Shown: positions 36,801 to 45,090 of the stretch, in pieces
Position numbering within the stretch: the stretch's first letter is position 1
Layout: each line of letters starts with the position of its first letter
Origin: Paracoccus sp. IB05
GTDB taxonomy: Bacteria > Pseudomonadota > Alphaproteobacteria > Rhodobacterales > Rhodobacteraceae
NCBI RefSeq assembly: GCF_016405985.1
Contig: NZ_JAEFCF010000014.1
Span: forward strand, 1 to 64,000
DNA length: 64,000 nucleotides
Direction of reading: 5' to 3'
Notes under the pieces: generated by a model
Seen by the model: only the letters and a program-made list of their open reading frames with translations
Told to the model about the DNA's origin: nothing
Database searches by the model: none
Made by a program: the position numbers and the translations under genes

Positions 36801-37297
36801 ATCGCCGCCAGCTTTTCCACCAGCGCCCGCGCCTTCGGCATCTGCCCGCCCTGCAACAGCCGCCCCAAAGGCCCGTCCGGCCCGCCGCTCAGACAGATCA
36901 GCCCGGCGCTATGTGCCGCCAGCTGATCCACGGTCACCTGCACCAGCTGCCCCGCCTTGCCCAGATAGAGGCAGGAATTCAGCTTCATCAGATTCTCATA
37001 TCCCGCCTCGGTCTGCGCCAGCAGCACAAGCGAGGCCGGCAAACGCGGCTTTTCGCCCGGCGCCGCCGGATCATATTCCAGCGCCACCTGGCAGCCGACG
37101 ATGGGCTGGACCCCGGCATCCTTGCAATGGCTGGAAAACTCCAGCGCGCAGAACATATTGTTGGAATCGGTGACCGCGATGGCCGGCATCCCGGCGCCTG
37201 CCGCCAGTTTCACAAGCTTCTTGACCGGGATCGCGCCTTCCAGCAGCGAATGTTCAGTATGGGTGCGAAGATGGATGAATTTGGGGGCGCGTGACAT
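33809..37297 (-). CDS. dnaE: DNA polymerase III subunit alpha
   Basis: 1162 residues, the length of E. coli DnaE. An N-terminal PHP domain starts FIHLRTHTEHSLLEGAIPVKK, with AVTDSNNMF for metal binding. The catalytic acidic residues are in SMPDFDIDFCMDRRE and GLVKFDFLGLKTL. A helix-hairpin-helix region and an OB-fold follow in the C-terminal third. It is the replicative polymerase of the DNA polymerase III core. It stands alone, with a 256-base divergent gap before xdhA. Confidence 0.97.
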   Translation of the reverse strand: MSRAPKFIHLRTHTEHSLLEGAIPVKKLVKLAAGAGMPAIAVTDSNNMFCALEFSSHCKDAGVQPIVGCQVALEYDPAAPGEKPRLPASLVLLAQTEAGYENLMKLNSCLYLGKAGQLVQVTVDQLAAHSAGLICLSGGPDGPLGRLLQGGQMPKARALVEKLAAIYPDRLYIEMQRHPGEGGRLPPAEALSERGHIELAYDLNLPLVATNDVYFPKTDMYEAHDALICIAEGAYVDQLEPRRRLTPQHYLKSESEMCALFADLPEALENTVEIARRCAFMAYKRKPILPVFAEDEVEELRRQAWDGLEKRLAVIPLAAPREDYEERLKFELSIIERMGFPGYFLIVSDFIKWAKDKDIPVGPGRGSGAGSLVAYVLLITDLDPLRYALLFERFLNPERVSMPDFDIDFCMDRREEVIRYVQDKYGHDKVAQIITFGALLSKMAVRDVGRVLQMSYGQVDRLAKMIPVEGVKPVSITKALADEPRLREAAKEEVVARLLKYAEQVEGLYRSAGTHAAGVVIGDRPLDELVPLYQDPRSDTPATQFNMKWVEAAGLVKFDFLGLKTLTVIKDAIRQVLEAGRPLHIGPDGTQLYEPPKGAENDIGHIPLDDKPTYDLYSAARTVAVFQVESSGMMDALRRMKPTCIEDIVALVALYRPGPMENIPTYCEVKNGTRALESIHPTIDHILKETQGIIVYQEQVMQIAQVMAGYSLGGADLLRRAMGKKIAEEMAKERPKFIEGCTATHQIDTKKSGEVFDLLEKFANYGFNKSHAAAYAVVSYQTGWMKANHPVEFMSGVMNCDIHLTDKLAVYKRELDRMEVRVVPPCVNRSLAVFSVRDQQLVYGLGALKNVGVEAMRSIVEARGDRPFATIFDFARRVDLKKIGKRPMEMLARAGAFDQLDPNRARMFEALDGLVAYSAAVHEAAASAQVSLFGSSGSDIPEPRIPFRDDWLPVERLGHEHQAVGFYLSGHPLDDYMPALKRQKVKTLTEITREALAKGPMIARIAGSVSARQERKSAKGNRFAFVSLSDPTGLYEVTCFSDVLEACREFLEPGCNVVLTVKVDPEGEGVKLLANGVEPIDRVAAKAEAADIRIHIDRPEAVNSIALLLGKSEGRMRGRITLCVPDEDGREIDLLLPDPYPVSPQIRGAIKAMQGVVMVEEV

Positions 37298-37553
37298 GGC
37301 GCCAGTCTAACCCCGCCCTGCCGCGCAAGGAAGGGTCGAAAGACGCGCGCGACGGCCTGCACGGAAAACCGGCAGCCGCTTTCGCCTGTCGCGATAAACT
37401 CTTTCCATCATCCGATTGATAATTCCTCTTGCCAGCCCATCCGCAGCCCGGCTTGATGAAATCATAAGCAAAGGGGCGCACCGCCTGGCCCTACGCCGCA
37501 TCGGGCCGGCAGGCACAGACCCCGCCACAGGGAGTATCGCGGCGGATTGAAGA

Positions 37554-38963
37554 ATGACCGGTATCAGTTTCTGGCTGAACGGAGTTGAAACCCAAATCCC
37601 GGAGGCCGAAAGCCCCACCCGGACGCTGCTCGACTGGCTGCGCGATACAGGCGGGCTGAAAGGCACGAAAGAGGGCTGCAACGAAGGCGATTGCGGCGCC
37701 TGTACCGTCATCCTGCGCGACGAGACCGGCGCCCGGGCGGTCAATGCCTGCATCCTCTTCCTGCCACAACTCAAAGGCAAAGCCATCCGCACCGTCGAAG
37801 GCATCACCGGCCCCAAAGGCGAGATGCACCCCGTCCAGCAGGCCATGATCACCCATCACGGCAGCCAATGCGGCTTTTGCACGCCGGGCTTCATCGCTTC
37901 GATGGCAGCCGCCCATCTGAATGGCGACCGGAACCACGATGACAGCCTCGCCGGCAATCTCTGCCGCTGCACCGGCTATGCCCCCATCATCCGCGCGGCC
38001 CGTGCGGCCGAAACCGCAGAAATCCCGCAATGGCTCGAAGAAGACGCCAATATTTTCTGTCCGGAAATATCCTCGGGGGGTGAGGCCCGTCCGGGCCGAG
38101 GGGGGCAGACAGCCCCCCTCTCGCCCACAACCACAGACGCCCTCGCCGCGCTTTACGCCGCCACGCCCGAGGCCACCCTGATCGCTGGTGCCACCGATAT
38201 CGGCCTTTGGGTCACCAAACAGCTGCGCAGGCTCTCGCCGGTCATTTTCCTGAACCAGATCAAAGAGCTGCAAGACATCACGGCAACGACCGAAGGGATG
38301 CGAATCGGCGCCATGGTCACCATTACCCGCCTGCGTGAAGCGGTGAAAACCAGCCACCCCGGCCTCGCAGAGCTCCTGCGCCGCTTCGCTTCGGCCCAGA
38401 TTCGCAACACCGCCACGATCGGCGGCAATATCGCCAATGGCTCGCCCATCGGCGACGGCCCGCCCGCGCTGATCGCCGCAGGGGCAATGCTGCATCTGCG
38501 CCAGGGCGACACCCGCCGCAGCCTCGCGCTTGAGGATTTCTTCCTCGATTACCGCAAACAAGACCGGCGCCCCGGCGAATTTGTCGAGGCGATCACCCTG
38601 CCCGCCGCCCCGGATCTGAGCTGCTACAAGGTCTCGAAACGCTTCGACCAGGATATTTCCGCGCTTTGCGGCTGTTTCAATATCACGGTAACCGGGGGCC
38701 GCATCTCCTCTGCCCGCATTGCTTTTGGCGGCATGGCCGCCATCCCGAAACGCGCGCGCGTGGCGGAGGCAGCGCTTATCGGCCAGGACTGGAACGAGAC
38801 GACCATCCGCCGCGCGATGCGGGCCATGACAGAGGATTACCAGCCGCTTTCCGATATGCGCGCCTCGGCCGGCTACCGGCTTACCGTCGCGCAAAACCTC
38901 TTGCTGCGTTGCTATTTTGAGCGTTCCGGCGTGGAAACCTCGGTGCTGAAGGTGGCACCATGA
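37554..38963 (+). CDS. xdhA: Xanthine dehydrogenase small subunit (2Fe-2S and FAD)
   Basis: 469 residues. The first [2Fe-2S] cluster is in CNEGDCGACTV (about residues 43-53), and the second is in GSQCGFCTPGF and LCRCTGYAPI (about 103-145). The FAD domain includes LIAGATDIGLWVTK and TIGGNIANGSPIGD. Between the iron-sulfur and FAD halves (about residues 166-189) sits an insertion encoded by copy C of the dispersed repeat at 38051-38120, in frame and in the loop that normally links the two domains. It transfers electrons from the molybdenum subunit to NAD. It is followed by xdhB with a 4-base overlap. Confidence 0.95.
   Translation: MTGISFWLNGVETQIPEAESPTRTLLDWLRDTGGLKGTKEGCNEGDCGACTVILRDETGARAVNACILFLPQLKGKAIRTVEGITGPKGEMHPVQQAMITHHGSQCGFCTPGFIASMAAAHLNGDRNHDDSLAGNLCRCTGYAPIIRAARAAETAEIPQWLEEDANIFCPEISSGGEARPGRGGQTAPLSPTTTDALAALYAATPEATLIAGATDIGLWVTKQLRRLSPVIFLNQIKELQDITATTEGMRIGAMVTITRLREAVKTSHPGLAELLRRFASAQIRNTATIGGNIANGSPIGDGPPALIAAGAMLHLRQGDTRRSLALEDFFLDYRKQDRRPGEFVEAITLPAAPDLSCYKVSKRFDQDISALCGCFNITVTGGRISSARIAFGGMAAIPKRARVAEAALIGQDWNETTIRRAMRAMTEDYQPLSDMRASAGYRLTVAQNLLLRCYFERSGVETSVLKVAP
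38051..38120 (+). repeat. Dispersed palindromic element, copy C, inside xdhA
   Basis: ATTTTCTGTCC, GGAAATATCC and TCGGGGGG are followed by a small hairpin GGCCC-GTCC-GGGCC and a strong one GAGGGGGGC-AGACA-GCCCCCCTC at 38098-38120. The same order (core, hairpin, hairpin with an AGA-type loop) is found in the non-coding copy E at 59042. Here it is read through in frame, giving a short Gly/Pro/Arg-rich linker in XdhA. Confidence 0.75.
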
Positions 38964-41404
38964 GCATCGGCAAACCCCTCCCCCATGATTCTGCGCCTTT
39001 GCATGTGGCGGGAACCGCGCGTTATCTCGACGACATCCCCTTGCCGCAAGGCGCGCTGCATCTGGCTTTTGGCCTGGCCGGCATCGCGCGCGGGCGGGTT
39101 GAAAGCATCGACCTCGCGCCGGTGCTGGCCGCGCCCGGTGTCGTCCGGGTGATTACGGCGCAAGAGCTGATCGCCGCTTTCGGCGCTGTGCCGGATTGCT
39201 CGCCCTCGACCCATGACGAGCCGCTGCTGAGCCCGGATGCGATCCATTTCCACGGCCAGCCGCTGTTCATCGTGCTGGCGGAAAGCCATCTCGCGGCGCG
39301 GCGGGCGGCGCGGCTGGCCCGCATCGACTATCACGAGGAAATCCCGATCCTGACCATTGAAGAGGCGCTGAAAGCTGACAGCCGCTTTGAACAGGGGCCA
39401 GTGATCTGGGCGCGGGGCGATGCGGCGGCGGCGATCGCAGCGGCGCCGCAGCGGATCGCGGGCCGCTTCCCGGTCGGCGGCCAGGAACATTTCTACCTTG
39501 AGGGCCAGATCGCGGCGGCGCTGCCGCAGGAAGACGGGATGCATATCCTGTCCTCGACCCAGCATCCAAGCGAGATCCAGCACAAGGTCGCCCATGCGCT
39601 CCATCTGCCGATGGCCGCGGTCCGGGTCGAGACAAGGCGGATGGGCGGCGGTTTCGGGGGCAAGGAAAGCCAGGGCAATGCGCTGGCGATTGCCTGCGCG
39701 GTGGCCGCGCGCCTGACCGGCCAGGCCTGCAAGATGCGCTATGACCGCGATGATGACATGGTCATCACCGGCAAGCGCCACGATCTCGAGATCCGCTACG
39801 AGGCGGGATTTGACGATGAAGGCCGGGTGCTTGGGATCTCGGTCACGCATCTCTTCCGCTGCGGCTGGAGTCAGGATCTGTCTTTGCCGGTGGCGGACCG
39901 GGCGATGCTGCATGCCGATAACTGCTATTTCCTGCGCGATATCCGCATCGAGAGCCATCGGCTGAAGACCAATACAGCCTCAGCCACCGCCTTTCGGGGC
40001 TTTGGCGGACCGCAGGGGATGATCGGGATCGAGCGGGTGATGGATCATATCGCCTTTACCCTCGGGCGCGAGCCGCTGGAGGTGCGGCGGGTCAATTTCT
40101 ACGAGGCGGCTGTCGCGGCAGCGGAGACGGAGGGCCAGCCCCGCGGCATGAACCAGGAGCCGGGGGGCCAGCCCCGCAGCATTTACCAGGAGCCGGGGGG
40201 CCAGCCCCCCGGGGCCCCCCGGAGTATTTCGCTCAAGAGGAAGGGAGAGATTCAGACCACGCCCTATCAGATGCCGGTTGAGGACTTCGTCGGGCAGGAG
40301 CTGGTGGCGCGGCTGGTGCAGAGTTCGGATTATCTGGCGCGGAAGGCGGAGATTGCCGCCTGGAATGCGGGGTCACAGGTTCTCAGGCGCGGGATTGCAC
40401 TGACGCCGGTGAAATTCGGCATCTCTTTTACGCTGACATGGCTGAACCAGGCGGGCGCGCTGGTACATGTCTACCAGGATGGCTCGGTGCATCTCAATCA
40501 CGGTGGCACCGAGATGGGCCAGGGTCTGAACCTCAAGGTGGCCCAGGTGGTGGCAGCGGTCTTCGGACTTGAGGCAGGCGATATCCGCATCACCGCGACC
40601 GACACGGCGAAAGTGCCCAATACCTCGGCTACGGCGGCCTCGTCAGGGTCGGATCTGAACGGGATGGCGTCGCGCGAGGCGGCGCTGGTGATCCGGGGGC
40701 GGATGGCCGCGTTTCTGGCCGAAAAGCACCAGGTCGCGCCGGAGGCGGTGCGGTTCCAGGACGGGCTGGTGCGGGTGGCGGGCGAGGAATATCCCTTTGC
40801 CAGGGTCGCGGCCTGGGCCTATCAGGCGCGAATCCCGCTGTCTTCGACCGGCTTCTATGCCACGCCGAAAATCACCTGGGACCGGGTGAAGGGCCAGGGG
40901 CGGCCGTTTTTGTACTTCGCCTATGGCGCTGCGGTCAGCGAGGTGGTGATCGATTGCCTGACCGGCGAAAACCGGATTTTGCGCACCGACATCCTGCATG
41001 ACACCGGATCGCCGCTGAACCCGGCGATTGATATCGGCCAGATCGAGGGCGCCTATGTTCAGGGCGCGGGCTGGCTCACGACCGAAGAACTGGTCTGGGA
41101 CGGCAAGGGCCGGCTGATGACCCATGCGCCCTCGACCTATAAGATCCCGGCCTGTTCCGACCGCCCGCCTGTCTTCAATGTGGAGCTGTGGAACCGGCCC
41201 AATCGTGAAGCGACGGTGGGGCGATCAAAGGCAGTGGGCGAGCCGCCTTTCATGCTGGGGATCTCGGTCCATGCCGCTTTGTCGGCGGCTGTGGCGGCCT
41301 GTGGCGCAGATGGCGGGGATGAACGGGTCTGGCCCGATCTGGCGGCGCCGGCGACGCCGGAGGCGGTGCTGGCAGCGGTGGAAAGGGTCAGGCGCGATGT
41401 TTGA
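38960..41404 (+). CDS. xdhB: Xanthine dehydrogenase large subunit (molybdenum cofactor)
   Basis: 814 residues. The molybdopterin-binding pattern is visible in GGQEHFYLEGQIAAALP near residue 172, RRMGGGFGGKESQ near 228, TATAFRGFGGPQG near 338, and the later TSATAASSGSDLNG. The active-site glutamate of this family is expected in KAVGEPPFMLG near the C-terminus. It oxidises hypoxanthine and xanthine to urate in the cytoplasm. Residues of about 389-428 form an insertion, encoded by 40124-40245, with two and a half copies of an 11-residue unit EPGGQPRSIYQ followed by a basic stretch. The start overlaps xdhA and the end overlaps xdhC. Confidence 0.95.
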   Translation: MSIGKPLPHDSAPLHVAGTARYLDDIPLPQGALHLAFGLAGIARGRVESIDLAPVLAAPGVVRVITAQELIAAFGAVPDCSPSTHDEPLLSPDAIHFHGQPLFIVLAESHLAARRAARLARIDYHEEIPILTIEEALKADSRFEQGPVIWARGDAAAAIAAAPQRIAGRFPVGGQEHFYLEGQIAAALPQEDGMHILSSTQHPSEIQHKVAHALHLPMAAVRVETRRMGGGFGGKESQGNALAIACAVAARLTGQACKMRYDRDDDMVITGKRHDLEIRYEAGFDDEGRVLGISVTHLFRCGWSQDLSLPVADRAMLHADNCYFLRDIRIESHRLKTNTASATAFRGFGGPQGMIGIERVMDHIAFTLGREPLEVRRVNFYEAAVAAAETEGQPRGMNQEPGGQPRSIYQEPGGQPPGAPRSISLKRKGEIQTTPYQMPVEDFVGQELVARLVQSSDYLARKAEIAAWNAGSQVLRRGIALTPVKFGISFTLTWLNQAGALVHVYQDGSVHLNHGGTEMGQGLNLKVAQVVAAVFGLEAGDIRITATDTAKVPNTSATAASSGSDLNGMASREAALVIRGRMAAFLAEKHQVAPEAVRFQDGLVRVAGEEYPFARVAAWAYQARIPLSSTGFYATPKITWDRVKGQGRPFLYFAYGAAVSEVVIDCLTGENRILRTDILHDTGSPLNPAIDIGQIEGAYVQGAGWLTTEELVWDGKGRLMTHAPSTYKIPACSDRPPVFNVELWNRPNREATVGRSKAVGEPPFMLGISVHAALSAAVAACGADGGDERVWPDLAAPATPEAVLAAVERVRRDV
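40124..40245 (+). repeat. Dispersed palindromic element, copy D, with 33-bp tandem array inside xdhB
   Basis: Units at 40124-40156, 40157-40189 and from 40190 share GAGCCGGGGGGCCAGCCCCG as a core with a 33-base period, so the reading frame is preserved. The last unit runs into GGGGCCCC and then CCGGAGTATTTCGCTCAAGA, which matches copy B after allA. In reverse complement it aligns with the AAATAnnCCGGGGG core of copies C and E. Confidence 0.75.
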
Positions 41405-42386
41405 CGCAGGCGCCCTGCGGGCAACAATTGCGGACCATGGGCCGGTGATCCGGGTGGTGATCGCCGGACATCAGGGGTCTTCCCCGCGCGAGGACGGGGC
41501 GGCGATGCTGGTCTGGGAGGGCGGCCAGCAAGGCACGATCGGGGGCGGCGCGCTGGAATTTCTCGCCGTGAGCGGGGCGCGGCAGATGTTGGCGGGGGCC
41601 GGGAATGGCGGGCTGAGGCGCCATGCGCTTGGGCCGGGCCTCGGGCAATGCTGTGGCGGCGTGGTCGATCTTGTCAGCGAGCTTTGGGATGAGACGCGGC
41701 TTGCCGGTGTGGCCGGCCCGGTCGTTGCGCGCCCTTTCAGTCCGGAAGCGGGCGCGATGCCTTTCCGGGTTCGTCGTGCCCTGGCCCGGGCGCGCAATGG
41801 CCAGGGCTGGGAGGGCGGCCCGATCTGCGCCGGCGGATGGCTGGCAGAGCCCCTGAGCCCGGCGGCCAGCCCGCTCTGGATCTGGGGGGCGGGCCATGTC
41901 GGACGGGCACTGGTCGCGGTGCTGCAACCGCTTCCGGATTTTGCGCTGACCTGGATCGACACGGCGCGCGCGCGGTTTCCGGCCCCCCTGCCCGAAGGCG
42001 TCGATGCGGTCTGGGCGGAGGATCCGGCGCAGCTGGTGCGTCACGTGCCACCGGGCGCCGACCATCTGATCGTCACCTTCTCGCATGCCCTGGATCTCGA
42101 TCTCTGCCATCTCCTGCTGGGGCAGGAGGTGGCGGGAATCGGGCTGATCGGATCGGCGACGAAAGGAGCGCGGTTTCGCAGCAGGCTCCTGGCCCTTGGG
42201 CATAGTGCGGCTGAAATATCGCGCATCACCTCGCCGATTGGTGATATGAGCCTTGGCAAACACCCTCAGGCCATTGCGGTTGGTGTGGCGGTGCAACTAT
42301 TGAAACGGAAACGGGAATCCGGATTGACCTCCGGGTCGGGCGCGGTGGAAAGGGCGGGGATCACGGATGACAGCCGGTTCGGATGA
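41397..42386 (+). CDS. xdhC: Xanthine dehydrogenase accessory protein XdhC
   Basis: 329 residues from ATG 41397, overlapping the end of xdhB by 8 bases. The N-terminal half has VVIAGHQGSSPREDGAAMLV and GPGLGQCCGGVVDLV, a conserved cysteine region, and the C-terminal Rossmann-like half has WIWGAGHVGRALV and GLIGSATKGARFRSRL. XdhC binds the molybdenum cofactor and passes it, sulfurated, to XdhB. Its last 20 bases overlap the start of the ABC ATPase gene, which ties the enzyme and the transporter into one transcript. Confidence 0.92.
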   Translation: MFDAGALRATIADHGPVIRVVIAGHQGSSPREDGAAMLVWEGGQQGTIGGGALEFLAVSGARQMLAGAGNGGLRRHALGPGLGQCCGGVVDLVSELWDETRLAGVAGPVVARPFSPEAGAMPFRVRRALARARNGQGWEGGPICAGGWLAEPLSPAASPLWIWGAGHVGRALVAVLQPLPDFALTWIDTARARFPAPLPEGVDAVWAEDPAQLVRHVPPGADHLIVTFSHALDLDLCHLLLGQEVAGIGLIGSATKGARFRSRLLALGHSAAEISRITSPIGDMSLGKHPQAIAVGVAVQLLKRKRESGLTSGSGAVERAGITDDSRFG

Positions 42387-43899
42387 GCTTCTGCGGCTGG
42401 AGGGTCTGACCAAGGCCTATCCGGGTGTCATCGCCAACAGCGATGTGTCTTTCACCATCCGCGCGGGCGAGATTCACGCGCTTCTGGGCGAAAACGGCGC
42501 CGGAAAATCGACGCTGGTGAAGATGATCTATGGCCTCGTGCGGCCCGACCAGGGGCGGATGACCCTGCGCGGCCAGCCCTATGCGCCGGCGCGGCCCGCC
42601 GAGGCGCGGCGTCTTGGCGTTGCGATGGTCTTCCAGCATTTCAGCCTCTTTGAGGCGCTGACAGTCGCCGAGAATGTCGCCCTCGGGATGGAGGATCCGC
42701 CGCCGATGCGCGCCCTTTCCGCGCGGATCCGCGAGGTTTCCGAAGCCTATGGCCTGCCGCTTGATCCGGGCCGCAATGTGGGCGACCTCTCGGCGGGGGA
42801 ACGGCAACGGGTCGAGATCATCCGCTGCCTGCTGCAAGATCCGAAGCTTCTGATCATGGATGAGCCGACCTCGGTTCTGACACCCCAGGAGGTGGAGATC
42901 CTGTTTCGCACGCTCCGGCAGCTGGCGGCGGCGGGGACCTCGATCCTTTATATCAGCCATAAGCTGGAAGAGATCCGGACGCTCTGTGATGAGGCGACGA
43001 TCCTCAGGCGTGGCCGGGTGGTGGCAACCTGCACGCCGCGCGAGCGGTCGGCGCGTGAGATGGCGGAGCTGATGGTGGGCGCCTCGCTGGCGGTGCCGGC
43101 GCGACGCAAGGGCCAGAAGGGCGAGATTGCGCTGGAGGTGAAAGATCTGTCTCTGGCCTCGCCGATCCTCTTCGGCACTTCCCTCAAAGCAGTGGGCTTC
43201 AGCGTGCGAAAGGGTGAAGTTCTGGGGATCGCCGGGGTTGCGGGCAATGGCCAGGACGAGCTCTTGCTGGCGCTGTCGGGCGAAATACTGGCGCCGGCAG
43301 GCGCGATCCGGCTTGGCGGAACCGGGATCGGCACGCTCGGCCCGGCCCGGCGGCGCGCGGCGGGGCTCGTGGCCGCGCCCGAGGACCGCTACGGCCATGC
43401 GGCAGCCCCGGATATGAGCCTTGTCGACAATGCCTGGCTGACCGCATCGGTGCGGATGGACCTCTCGGATCGCGGCTTTATCCGCCGCGCCAGGACGCGC
43501 GCCTTCACCGAAGAGGTGATCCGCGATTATGATGTGCGGACACCGGGGCCAGATGTGGCAGCGCGGGCGCTTTCGGGGGGAAATCTGCAGAAATTCCTGA
43601 TGGGGCGCGAGCTGAAACAGGGGGCCGATGTCATCGTGATCAACCAGCCGACCTGGGGGGTCGATGCCGCAGCAGCAAGCGCGATCCGGCAGAAGATCCT
43701 CGATTGCGCGGGCCATGGCGCGGCCGTGGTGGTGATCAGCCAGGATCTCGACGAGCTGATGGAGATCGCCGACAGCTTTGCGGTGCTGAATGAGGGCCGT
43801 CTCTCGGTGCCGCGCCCGGTCGAGGGGCTGAGCACCGAAGAGATCGGGTTGATGATGGGCGGGGCCCATGGGATGGAGGAGGCGCATCATGCGACCTGA
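42367..43899 (+). CDS. ABC transporter ATP-binding protein, nucleoside/purine (BMP-linked) type
   Basis: 510 residues with two fused ATPase domains, as in RbsA/YufO-type ATPases. The first has Walker A GENGAGKST near residue 37, signature LSAGERQRVEIIRCL and Walker B LLIMDEPTSVLTP. The second domain is degenerate in Walker A (GVAGNGQDELLLALSG), as is usual in this class, and keeps LSGGNLQKFLMGREL. It energises the importer made with the next three genes. The gene overlaps xdhC by 20 bases, which supports purine or nucleoside uptake feeding xanthine dehydrogenase. Confidence 0.88.
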   Translation: MTAGSDELLRLEGLTKAYPGVIANSDVSFTIRAGEIHALLGENGAGKSTLVKMIYGLVRPDQGRMTLRGQPYAPARPAEARRLGVAMVFQHFSLFEALTVAENVALGMEDPPPMRALSARIREVSEAYGLPLDPGRNVGDLSAGERQRVEIIRCLLQDPKLLIMDEPTSVLTPQEVEILFRTLRQLAAAGTSILYISHKLEEIRTLCDEATILRRGRVVATCTPRERSAREMAELMVGASLAVPARRKGQKGEIALEVKDLSLASPILFGTSLKAVGFSVRKGEVLGIAGVAGNGQDELLLALSGEILAPAGAIRLGGTGIGTLGPARRRAAGLVAAPEDRYGHAAAPDMSLVDNAWLTASVRMDLSDRGFIRRARTRAFTEEVIRDYDVRTPGPDVAARALSGGNLQKFLMGRELKQGADVIVINQPTWGVDAAAASAIRQKILDCAGHGAAVVVISQDLDELMEIADSFAVLNEGRLSVPRPVEGLSTEEIGLMMGGAHGMEEAHHAT

Positions 43900-43922
43900 A
43901 GCGCCGGCATCGGCCAGAGGAC

Positions 43923-43966
43923 CGATTTCTGCACAGAAATCGTGCCAATTCCTGTGCAGGAATTGG
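43923..43966. repeat. Twin palindrome element, copy 2
   Basis: The first palindrome (43923-43942) has 9-bp arms CGATTTCTG around CA, and the second (43945-43966) has 10-bp arms CCAATTCCTG around TG. It shares the TTTCTGCACAGAAA core and the order core then AATT-containing palindrome with copy 1 at 16993-17041. It sits between the ATPase and permease genes of the nucleoside operon, where no terminator is expected. Confidence 0.75.
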
Positions 43967-43995
43967 TCGGTGCGGCAGGCGGGCGGGGGCGTCCC

Positions 43996-45090
43996 ATGCT
44001 GAGGCTCGAGCGGCGCGCCACTCCGTCGCAGTTCTGGCTGTGGTTCACGCCGGTTCTGGCGGTTTTCCTGACCATGCTGGCGGGAGGACTGCTGTTTGCA
44101 GCCCTCGGCTCGAACCCCTTTACCGTGATCCGGACCATTTTCTGGGAGCCGCTCGCGGGGGCCAATGCCGCCTATTTCCGCGCCCAGCTCTTCATCAAGG
44201 CGGCTCCCCTGATCCTGATCGCGGTCGGGCTTGCCATGGGCTTTCGTGCCGGCATCTGGAATATCGGCGCCGAGGGCCAGTATATCATGGGCGCGATCAT
44301 CGGCGCCTCGGTTGGCCTCGCCTTCTACCCGACAGAAAACCGGCTGATTTTTCCGGTGATGGTTGCGGCAGGCGCCTTCGGCGGCTGGGCCTGGGCCATG
44401 ATCCCGGCCATCCTGAAAACGAAATTCAACACCAATGAGATCCTCGTCTCACTGATGCTGGTCTATGTCGCCCAGGCAATCCTCGCCAAGGCGGCGTTCA
44501 GCTTTCTGAGAAATCCCGACGGCATGGGCTTTCCCGGCAGCCGCAATTTCTCGACCTACCCGGCCGCGCGCAATGTCGATCTGATCGAGCGCAGCGGGTT
44601 CCACTGGGGGGCGGTGGCAGCGCTTGGCGTGGCGGTGGCGGCCTATGTGCTGCTGACCCGCCACGGCATCGGCTTTCGCATCCGCCTCGCGGGCCAGGCG
44701 CCGCGCGCCGCACGGTTCCACGGTGTCAGCCCTGCCCGGCTGGTGATCTTTTGCCTCGGCCTTGCCGGCGCGCTGGCGGGTCTTGCGGGGATCTTCGAGG
44801 CCAGCGGCCCCTCCGGACAGATCACCGATAAATTCGCCACCGGCTACGGGTTCACCGCGATCATCGTGGCCTTCCTGGGCCGGCTGAACCCGCTGGGGAT
44901 CATCCTGGCCGGGCTTTTGATGGCACTGACCTATGTCGGCGGCAGCCTGGCCGAGTCGCGGCTGAACCTGCCCGCAGCCTCGATCCAGGTCTTCCAGGGC
45001 ATGCTGCTCTTCTTCCTGCTGGGAGTTGATATGCTCACGAATTACCGCATCCGCATCGGCCGGAGCCTTCGCACAGGAGCGGGCGCATGA
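43996..45090 (+). CDS. ABC transporter permease, nucleoside/purine type (first)
   Basis: 364 residues from ATG 43996; upstream in-frame starts overlap the twin palindrome and are not supported. Hydrophobic throughout, with about eight membrane segments. GFRAGIWNIGAEGQYIMGAIIG near residue 80 is typical of the BMP-linked (YufP-like) permeases. KFNTNEILVSLMLVYVA follows near residue 140. With the second permease it forms the transmembrane channel. The next gene overlaps by 4 bases. Confidence 0.88.
   Translation: MLRLERRATPSQFWLWFTPVLAVFLTMLAGGLLFAALGSNPFTVIRTIFWEPLAGANAAYFRAQLFIKAAPLILIAVGLAMGFRAGIWNIGAEGQYIMGAIIGASVGLAFYPTENRLIFPVMVAAGAFGGWAWAMIPAILKTKFNTNEILVSLMLVYVAQAILAKAAFSFLRNPDGMGFPGSRNFSTYPAARNVDLIERSGFHWGAVAALGVAVAAYVLLTRHGIGFRIRLAGQAPRAARFHGVSPARLVIFCLGLAGALAGLAGIFEASGPSGQITDKFATGYGFTAIIVAFLGRLNPLGIILAGLLMALTYVGGSLAESRLNLPAASIQVFQGMLLFFLLGVDMLTNYRIRIGRSLRTGAGA

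Noticed and set aside
35483-37294. Long plus-strand open frame opposite dnaE
   Set aside because: Shadow of dnaE; composition is that of antisense high-GC sequence with no motif.
40124-40245. Possible CRISPR-like array of 33-bp units
   Set aside because: Units follow each other without spacers, number fewer than four and lie in frame inside xdhB.
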